Origin: Tipula vernalis
Taxonomy: Eukaryota; Arthropoda; Insecta; Diptera; Tipulidae
NCBI GenBank assembly: GCA_958295665.1
Contig: OY282558.1
Location: forward strand, 334,959,106-335,023,105
Reading direction: 5' to 3'
Length of the DNA: 64,000 nt
The notes below the pieces were generated by a model that was not told where the DNA came from, ran no database searches, and saw only the letters and a list, made by a program, of their open reading frames with translations. Of the stretch, positions 56,546-64,000 are shown one piece after another; within the stretch, counting starts at the first letter, position 1; every line of letters begins with the position of its first letter. Position numbers and translations under genes: made by a program.

Positions 56546-59136
56546 GGGATACCAATTGGCCGCCTAGGTCGTGCGATATAATACTTTCTAAACTTTTTTC
56601 TATCGACCAAGTTAAGGATACCGCGTCGGCTAATGCTCCACAAACGATTCAAGCCCTGAACGACAATATCTGACCTGTTATTGGAAAAATTGATGCTCGT
56701 TTATTGGAAGGTGTGATGGAAATTTCCTAAAAAGATTAGGTAATCGTATGTAGGAGAGCTCAAGTAAGCCACTTGACAGATACTCTATTCCATTATTAAT
56801 CATGAAGTTTGTACGTTGAATTGAAATAAAAATACACCATTTTCTAAAAAATAAACCTTGCTTGGTCTTTCTAATTAAGATTTTAGGATAACAATGCACT
56901 TTTTATTTGTAAAATATATGTTACTGTAATTTGGTTGGGGTTCTATTCTAATTAAACAGTAAAAGTTTAAAACCGTATTTATATAATATTCTATTGTATA
57001 TTATATCTCAGGGAACTTAATCGATTACAAATATCGACTTTTGTTTGAAAAACTTAGAAAAAATGGGCTCATAATTCTTACTCGGTTAAACTTTTACCAA
57101 ATGAACAAATTTTACAGATTTTTATTTCACCAAATTATTAAATTAAAATTAATTAATTCTTTGGCCCAAGAAGTAAACTAAGAAAAAAATTAATTTTTTC
57201 ATATTTTTATTCAAATTTTCTTTATTAAAATTTTAAAACTTTAATTACTTTGAATCCTTTAAACATTTAAATTTGTTGAAATTCTAAAAGTATATGTCTT
57301 AAATTATAGGAGCATCTTTAAACTTTGTCAGTTCAAGAAATTTTTTAAAATTCTTGAGTATTTAAAATTGTTAAAAACTTGTATAACTTTAGAGAATTTT
57401 AAGATTCTATGAAATTTAAGGCATTTACAAATTCTAAGTATTTCATCAAATTTAAATGCTTATTGAATAATGAAGTTTTGTAATTCTGCAAATGTTTAAA
57501 TTTTTGAATTTATTTAATTTTTTAGAATAATTCTTAAAAAAAAAACGAAAATAGGTTATTTTAGAATTTGAAATTCTAAAATTCTTAAATCTCGGGAAAT
57601 TCTTTAAAATTTTACGATTATTTTCATAAACAGCTAGCAAATTTTCAAGTAAAAAGTTTTTGTTTGGTATTCCTAATTTTTAATTTTTTTTAAATGTTTA
57701 AAATTTAAAGAAACAACAAAGAAATGCAAACCGTTACTCAGATTAAAATGTTGATTCAAAAACAAAAATTTGTTCATTTACACGAGTTTTTTGGTTGACA
57801 CGAGTTTAAACCTCAGTTTGCTATAAAAAGCAGACACATAAAAATTACGGATTCCATCAACTCAGATTGAAAGTAGGAACCAAAACCAAGGTTGATTGTT
57901 TGAAGTGAGTGAAATTTCAAACCAATTTAACCGGCTATTAGCTTTATTTCTTGACATTTGATCTGATCCTCATCGGATTACGTTTCATGAAAGGACAGAG
58001 AAATTCAGATTTCGTTACTTGGTTCAAAATTTTGTTCTGAAAACAGGAATTAGTTCAATTTCAGATCAAAGTTTACATTGAAAGCAATAACAAAAATTGA
58101 ACAATTTTTTGTTGTTTGCTGCTTTACATTTCTTTGTCGTTTGCATTTCTTTTATCGTTTAAATGCAGTTAATGTAGACATTGATCTGATCCAGATCACT
58201 CGGTTTCCTGAAGTGCGGCTAATATACAATGTCTAATACATATTCTAACGGACAAATAAAAATCAAATCGTTTGTTCCGTTGTGCACATATAAAATCAAA
58301 AATAGTAGAACTTAAAAAAATGCGTTTTCGGTCTACTTTTTTTCATCAAGCAAACGCAGAAAATATTAATAGTGTCCGAGAAACCGAATATTTCAGACTA
58401 TTATCGCAAACGAAAAACATCGCTTTTTGGTACGATTGAATAAAAATATGTACAATTTCTAAAGAGGAAAGAAGAGTTTAAGTATTTGCCATTTACTTTA
58501 ACCATAGAAGTTAAATACATATTTTGAAACTCACAACTTCAAAAGAAATCTAAAATTATGTTGCCTTAACATATTGGCGACATGAAACGAGATTTCTCGT
58601 TTTAGGTGAGCTTTCCATTGTTTATATATGGTATTCTAATCATCACATTTCACTTCGATGCATTTTTGACAAAATAACCTCCTTTTAATGCATTCAAAAC
58701 CGAATATTATTTATAAGAACTTAGGTGATAGCACTCTCCAGCAAACAAATTATTTTTTTAAGGAGCAAAAAAATTATCTTCGAAAGAAACTCTCTTAAAA
58801 ATTTCAGGAATAGAAAACTGGTCATCAAAATCTCAAACCTCTTCGAAATACAAGAAATTATATAATTATTCTTTCTGTTTAACACCCACCACAATCAAGC
58901 AGGTAAAATCATTCTATTCACTCGTTTTCCTTTTTTGCGTTTTTCTTCAGTTTAGTTTGAGCATTTGAGTGGTAAAGAAAAATATTAAAATGAGTTCCGT
59001 GTATAAAAAGCATTAAGTGGAGCTCTAAGTTACCACCCTAAAAGAGCGAAAAAGAGTGTGAAGCGGGTAGCAAAATACACCAAAACATCTGTGTCATTCC
59101 AGCGGTATAGACCGGAAATTTGAATGACTTACCTGG
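56546..59136. other. AT-rich DNA without recognised gene
   Basis: I find no coding region, RNA gene or repeat that I can support. Most of 57000-57720 is extremely AT-rich. Confidence 0.4.
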
Positions 59137-59379
59137 GCCTAGATTCTGATCAAGTGACAAATGACAATTTTTTGTGACATTGTACTAACATTTTAACTGC
59201 TATAAAAAGATAATATATAGCTGTTAAAATGTTGACAATATATAAGATAATATACAGCAATTGTTAAATTTACCCTGCTATAAAATGACAATATATATCA
59301 GTTAATATTTGTCATTTTATAGCAGTTAAAATTTTCGTACAAAGTCAAAAAGAAATTGTCACTTGATCAGAATTTAGGC
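59137..59379. mobile_element. 243-bp hairpin MITE
   Basis: GCCTAGATTCTGATCAAGTG and ACAA mirror TTGT and CACTTGATCAGAATTTAGGC with one mismatch. Inside, GCTATAAAA and TGACAATATAT words are repeated in both orientations, so most of the element could fold on itself. Target duplication is unclear. Confidence 0.78.
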
Positions 59380-59882
59380 TTTGGGAGAGGTTTAGATTGA
59401 GACACTTCAGAGGCCATTTTGATGTTGTTCGAGAAAAATCCAACAGTAAACCTATAAATAAAAATTGGATCTTACAAGAGTATAACCCTAAACATAGGAG
59501 TCGCCTTTGCACCCAGTGAAAAGAGCAAAATGCCATTCAAACTTTGGATTGACAAGTCAAAGAGTCTAAATGCTAATCTGATCGAAAACGTCTGGTGTCT
59601 TATGAAGAATTTATGTATACCGTTTATAATATTTTGACCTATTCGAACAGGATCAAGAGAATACGAAATGATTTGCGAATGACGAAATTTTCTAAAAGAG
59701 CAATCAATTTTTTTGTTTTTAATACTTCCAGAACTAAAGTTTTGGCTTAACTTTATTTCAACCTAGTAGGTCTTCTTTAACCTTCAAATTAAGTTGTTTA
59801 GTTAGATTTCAAATCAAGTTGAATTCAGTTTCGAAATGACATATTTTTTCCCATAATTGCATTTTAGTCCGAACAGCACTTA

Positions 59883-61145
59883 TTGGGTATGTGAATATGA
59901 CTCCGTCGTTTTTTGTTAAAATAAAACACATTTGCTTGTTTAGAAAATGAAAGAATTATTTATTGAAAGTATGCTTCATTTGCAGCTACAACTTTCCCCC
60001 ATTTTTCAGGCAGTTTACGGATTCCCTCTCTGAAAAAATTTTGGTCTTTGGAGGTGATTCAATCATTAAGCCAATTTTCGATCTCTGCGCGAGAACTGAA
60101 CCGCTGTTCAGAAAGAGATAACTGCATCGACCGGAATAAGTAGTAATCTGAAGGAGCTATGTCTGGTGAATACGGTGGGTGGGGTAGAACTTCCCAGTCC
60201 TGTCCTTGTAAATAATTTTTCACAACGTTTGTAACATGTGGTTTTGCATTGTCATGCTGAAAAATTAATTTGTTGTGTCTATTCACCCATTCTGGTCGTT
60301 TTTCCTCTATAGCTCGCTTCAAACGTATTAGTTGTCGTCGGTATACATCGCCATTGATAGTTTCACCTGATTGCAACAGTTCATAATATACCACACCTTT
60401 CTGATCCCACCAGATGCATAGCATAACCTTACTGCAATGGATATCTCGCTTTGGTTGCGATGGACCAGGTTCACCACGCTTCACCCAAGATTTTTGTCGT
60501 TTGGGATTCTCATAATAAATCCATTTTCCATCTCCAGTAACTAACCGATGCAGAAAACCTTTTCTTTGTCTTTGAATTAGTATTTCACAAATGGTTTTTC
60601 GACGTTCGAGGTCTCTTTCTTTTAATTCATGTGGAACCCATTTGTTAGCTTTTTGAACCATTCCGATTGTTTGTAAACGTTTTGCAACAGTTGATCGATC
60701 AACATTTAATGTTACAGCCAATTCTGATTGTGTTTGAGAAGAATCTTCAGCCAATAACGTTTCTAATTCAGCATCTTCAAATTTTTTGGGTGGTTTTCCA
60801 TGCTCTTTATTTTCAATGCCAAAATCATCATTTTTAAATCGTCGAAACCATTCTTTGCACATAAATGTAAATTTCCACAAGCAAACGATGTTTCCGCTGC
60901 ACTTTTCTTTGCAATAAAATAATGTAATAAAACTTCCCGCAAATAATGTTTATTTGGAATAAAATTCGACATTTTGAAAGAGTTAAAAATACTATTTGCT
61001 TACACTTCAACCAAATGTCGTATACTGCATTTGATAGCTGACATCAAGTACTATAGAATACAAGTGTTGCGCATTTATAGTTTACGTAAGCAGTAAAAAT
61101 AACGACACCAATTGAGAAAGGGTGGAGTCATATTCACACACCCAA
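59883..61145 (-). mobile_element. irritans-type mariner transposon, 1263 bp, nearly intact
   Basis: TTGGGTATGTGAATATGACT at 59883 and its near-inverse ending at 61145 (AGTCATATTCACACACCCAA) are the terminal repeats. TA flanks them (59881-59882, 61146-61147). The length is normal for a mariner. The single transposase gene runs on the minus strand with only two disabling changes, so insertion was recent relative to the other elements here. Confidence 0.92.
59960..60972 (-). pseudogene. mariner (irritans type) transposase, one frameshift and one stop
   Basis: The ATG is at 60972 with SNFIPNKHYLREVLLHYFIA, followed by the first helix-turn-helix. A frameshift near 60870 moves the reading to the frame with EWFRRFKNDDFGIENKEHG, SELAVTLNVDRSTVAKRLQ and the linker WVPHEL. 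The DD34D catalytic triad is complete: VTGDGKWIYY (normally GDE), FQHDNAKPH and SPDIAPSDYYLF. An in-frame TGA at 60059 replaces a conserved Trp. The frame then resumes with SKDQNFFREGIRKLPEKW to the natural stop at 59960. No active protein is expected from this copy. Confidence 0.93.
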
Positions 61146-61344
61146 TACATACTTTGACATTTACCAAATTTTATTTTTTATATTTCTTTCTGTCAAACAA
61201 ACAATAAAATAATGTGGATCAATTGTTAAATAAAATATTTATTTTTAAATAATGAGGTGTAACCCATTTCCAATTGGGAAGTTCGAAACTTTGAAACCGA
61301 CGCAGTGGAGTGGGGCCGATTGTCGAAAAGCTGGCCAAAATTCT

Positions 61345-61575
61345 GAAATTTTTCTTTTATCCTTTATTGACAACACCTATGCGTAAAATGCAGAATATAT
61401 CAACAATTAAGATGCATGTCATTTTCATGGTTTTTTGGATAACCGATTACGAATCTTTAGTCATATTTACACAATTTCACCCCTTAAATCTTACTGAAAA
61501 CCCCTTTACATAAAATACCGAATATATCGAATTATAGTCAAGATGCATGCCATTTTCATGGTTTCTGGATCATCT
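61345..61575. repeat. Two direct copies of a segment of about 75 bp
   Basis: 61366-61440 and 61495-61570 share AAAATNCNGAATATATC, AAGATGCATG, CATTTTCATGGTTT and TGGAT in order, offset by about 125-130 bp. Local duplication; non-coding. Confidence 0.6.
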
Positions 61576-61599
61576 AAACACATTTACAAATACCCCCTT

Positions 61600-62230
61600 C
61601 ATCCCTTATTCGTCAAATAACTAAATTTTGATTAATTTCGCGTTTTGTTCTTTACTTTTTCAGTAAGGCCAAACATCTTTTATGGTATTTTAAAAAATGC
61701 ATAAAAAATCGAGAGGCACCTAGGAGCAGCGCATTGTTTTTTTATTTTATAGGTCTGCAAACTCTTATGTACTTGATGACAGAACTCTACGGAACTATAT
61801 AACTTTTACATTAAAACGTTTTTTTTTAATATAAAGTCTAAAACAATCATTGTTTCCTTATTATTTGTTTAATGTTAATGTTTGTTTCTTCCTTAATATA
61901 TGTTTGTTTGATTAAAATTAGTTGAATTTTTAAACTTCTACGTATGTTTTTGCACTAATGTCTTTTATTAAGTAATATAACATAACGGCTGCAGCTTGAG
62001 CGAAGGTACATTGCAACTAAAATTCTAGAGCAGGTAAAGGTAGATCGACCCTCTTATGAATGTTTCCTTAGGGTATTACTAAAGCCAGCCCCACGTAAAA
62101 ACTTAAAAACGTTTTTTTTTTATTTTGGCAAGCTTTTTGACAATCGGGCCCACTGTGCGATGTAGTATCAGTTGTATAAGTCAGTTCGTTAGTAGAACAA
62201 GTAAAATTATTTGTTAAATAGTTATTTTCT
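61600..62230. other. AT-rich DNA without recognised gene
   Basis: No supported feature. CACCTAGGAGCAGCGC at about 61720 resembles CTTAGGAGCAGCGCGG next to the element at 24608-25066, too short to call. Confidence 0.4.
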
Positions 62231-62262
62231 ATTTATTTTAAATAAACTAAACTACATATTAC

Positions 62263-62558
62263 CATTGAGCCAATCTTATCATTCGTTGTAAATTCGTTTT
62301 TTTTATATAAATTTAAACAGGGAATGGCGTTTAGCGTTAGTCGAGAAACGCCGACATTCTCTCGAAGAAAGTGTTGTTCGCAAACAAAATTATTTATATG
62401 TTGTAAGTCTTCCTCTTTTATTCCGATTGCTGTTAACCAACATTCTCTTCTGGGTGTATTTGGAAGTCGGAAAAATTTTAGGTCTGTTTTTATAGATTTA
62501 TTATGGCAGTTCGGAACCATGCACGTCACTCGTTTATTTCCTGTTCGTGTTCCTGGCA
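62263..62558 (-). CDS. THAP-domain protein, one exon
   Basis: The exon is bounded by ATCTATTTAG (acceptor) and CTCAATG/GTAATA (donor). It begins with TG, so an A supplied by an upstream exon would make a split ATG before PGTRTGNKR. The domain is complete: VTCMVPNCHNKSIKTDLKFF (Cys pair), CWLTAIGI (conserved Trp), NNFVCEQHFL (Cys and His) and closing NAIPCLNLY. THAP proteins bind DNA through this module. The exon is undamaged, but upstream and downstream exons were not found. Both a host regulator and a THAP transposase of P-element type remain possible. Confidence 0.72.
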
Positions 62559-62604
62559 CTAAATAGATCAGTTAAAAAATATTATTTTTATTATAGAATT
62601 AGTT

Positions 62605-62609
62605 ATGTA

Positions 62610-62681
<72 letters not shown>
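62605..62681. repeat. (TA)n microsatellite
   Basis: A nearly pure TA dinucleotide run of about 70 bases, entered through ATGTATATATATTATATA. Confidence 0.95.
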
Positions 62682-62683
<2 letters not shown>

Positions 62684-63243
62684 CTCATTGCGTGCAAGAT
62701 AACGATAAGTATTACTTATCGCGTTATTGCATGATTACATTTTCATATATGTAGTTCAGGGAGAGGCAGAATATTCCAGTTTAATTCATTTTTTAAAATC
62801 AGTTCTACCGAGGGATGCTGTATAGCTTTCCAATAAATCATAAGTAATTTTTTATTTTTTGTTTCCGTTAATAATACTATAACTTGACTTATAGTTTTCT
62901 TGATTGAAATAAATTGTATTCTCAATATGGTATTTTCAATTATCGTTTTCTTAGGATGCAAATAATTTTTAACTGCAACTCTAAGTATAAGTAATCGCTG
63001 TTTATGACAAATAATTTTACGTTTTGATAACTATAAGTACTACTTACAGCATATTTCAGCTGGGAAATTTCTGAAAGCAGGCATCGTATGTCTTGTTGTA
63101 CTTTTATTGCTTGGGTTGAAGTAAAATTACAAAAAATCGTTTTTTACAAAAAAATTAAATTTAAAATTTCTTAAAAAATATAAATAAAACTTTATTTCAA
63201 ACCATTATAATTAAATAAATTAAACATTTATTTAAAAAATAAC

Positions 63244-63289
63244 ATGTTCACTGACATTGGCGAAAATTATTTAGAAGTAAACGATTCAG
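63244..63289 (+). CDS. Possible first coding exon, unidentified
   Basis: ATG at 63244 opens 15 codons (MFTDIGENYLEVNDS plus one base) that end CAG/GTAAGT, an ideal splice donor. Without a downstream exon or family match it may be chance. A piggyBac remnant starts 14 bases later. Confidence 0.25.
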
Positions 63290-63303
63290 GTAAGTACTTT
63301 TAA

Positions 63304-63906
63304 CCCTTTGCACTCCAATTTTTTTTATGTGGTATACCAGCAACTCCATAGGTTATAACGCAAAATTATTAGGAAAAATTACTAAATTTTTAGAAAATTA
63401 GAAATATTTTTTGGTAAGGTAATAAATAAAAAAAATGTAGTTATGCTAAGATATATATATTTATTATGATATAATATTGGAAATCAAAGAAAAATAAGCA
63501 TATTCTAATTTTTATAATTTTTTAATGTGTGGTATTTTAGAAAACAGTCTCCCAAAGGCATACGTGGTTTGTTAGGACAATTGTCACAGTATTCACTAGT
63601 TTCCCGTTTGTCACCTTTTTCTGCCCTTTTTGAGTAGACCACACAGTCCCTCTTCGGACCTTTTCTCAAAATATGGAGTTTTCCATCAAGTCTGGACATA
63701 TCGCAGTTATAAATGTAAAACATAGCAAAAAGCATAGCCTATCACCAGTGAGTACTGTATACAACTGAATCCAACTATTTGTAAACTTGTAAAAGGACCC
63801 TTTAATTTATTAAACAATAAAATGTAATCCTATTGTTTATGTCGCCGCTGCGGCGCCATTGGATTTGTTAGAATGTTTTCTATGTCGCCGTGACGGCGCC
63901 AACGGG
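63304..63906. mobile_element. piggyBac-like remnant between TTAA sites
   Basis: TTAA at 63300-63303 and 63907-63910 flank termini CCCTTTG and CGTTGGCGCC/CAACGGG (as complement CCCGTTG), matching the CCC-start and TTAA target of piggyBac. The right side has two GC-rich subterminal palindromes, GTCGCCGCTGCGGCGCCA (63841) and GTCGCCGTGACGGCGCCA (63883). Only the end of a transposase remains inside, so it is internally deleted. Confidence 0.8.
63505..63735 (-). pseudogene. piggyBac transposase C-terminal zinc domain
   Basis: The peptide GPKRDCVVYSKRAEKGDKRE then SEYCDNCPNKPRMPLGDCF and KYHTLKNY matches the Cys-rich C-terminal domain of piggyBac transposases, which contacts the transposon ends. 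One Cys of the first pair is replaced (CVVYS for CVVCS). The catalytic DDD region is absent. Confidence 0.8.
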
Positions 63907-63979
63907 TTAAATTAGTTATATGATAGAAATGTAAGGCAAATAATACTTGCCTTGCATTTCTATCATATAACTAATTTAA
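63907..63979. repeat. 73-nt near-perfect hairpin with TTAA ends
   Basis: A 33-base arm starting TTAAATTAGTTATATGATAG, a 7-base loop ATAATAC and a 33-base complementary arm ending CTAATTTAA. As plus-strand RNA all 33 positions pair, one of them as G-U. The left TTAA is also the right target site of the piggyBac remnant. It could be a miniature element or a precursor of a small RNA. Confidence 0.75.
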
Positions 63980-64000
63980 GAGTTGTATTATAATTCATTT

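Overview
This is an AT-rich eukaryotic window, almost certainly from an insect and probably a fly. The evidence is two recognisable host genes with short AT-rich introns (Mak16 and eggless/SETDB1), a LINE type common in flies, and many Tc1/mariner, hAT-, piggyBac- and Harbinger-like elements. Most of the 64 kb is non-coding DNA made of old, often nested, mobile elements. I found no rRNA, convincing tRNA, CRISPR array or operon.

Host genes. Positions 1-519 and 6801-6968 (+) are the last two coding exons of Mak16, a ribosome-biogenesis factor, split by an intron of about 6.3 kb. Positions 35754-30257 (-) hold a five-exon eggless/SETDB1 histone H3K9 methyltransferase gene of about 1746 residues. 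Its tudor, MBD, pre-SET, split SET and post-SET regions are readable. It also has a long acidic N-terminus studded with SUMO-interaction-like motifs. Smaller host-like pieces are three THAP zinc-finger segments (8043-8946 broken; 36071-36358; 62263-62558), a spliced exon of a basic protein of unknown function (50588-50833), a 69-residue ORF (38267-38476) and a weak first-exon candidate (63244-63289).

Mobile elements. A decayed RNase H-bearing LINE lies at 12280-16090, with related 3' and 5' pieces near 28.5-29.0 kb and 48.4-49.1 kb. A second LINE gag at 16130-17592 is split by a 405-bp inverted-repeat element whose removal restores the reading frame. Tc1/mariner elements include a nearly intact Tc1 (52440-53778), a nearly intact irritans-type mariner (59883-61145), a long-inverted-repeat Tc1 (36450-37850) and four older remnants. 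A hAT-like element (9196-10327) has an exact 8-bp target duplication and hexanucleotide arrays near both ends. A piggyBac remnant (63304-63906) sits between TTAA sites. More than fifteen small inverted-repeat elements are present, several nested two or three deep.

The most unusual structures are: (i) a 1.7-kb element with perfect 33-bp inverted repeats holding a broken C2H2 zinc-finger gene that appears to retain an intron (43542-45234), directly abutted by a second element using the same target site; (ii) a 1.15-kb fold-back block of mirrored and repeated palindromic modules (19645-20790); (iii) the multi-SIM N-terminus of the methyltransferase; (iv) a 33-bp-arm hairpin with TTAA ends at 63907-63979. 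Nothing here clearly amounts to a wholly new biological system.
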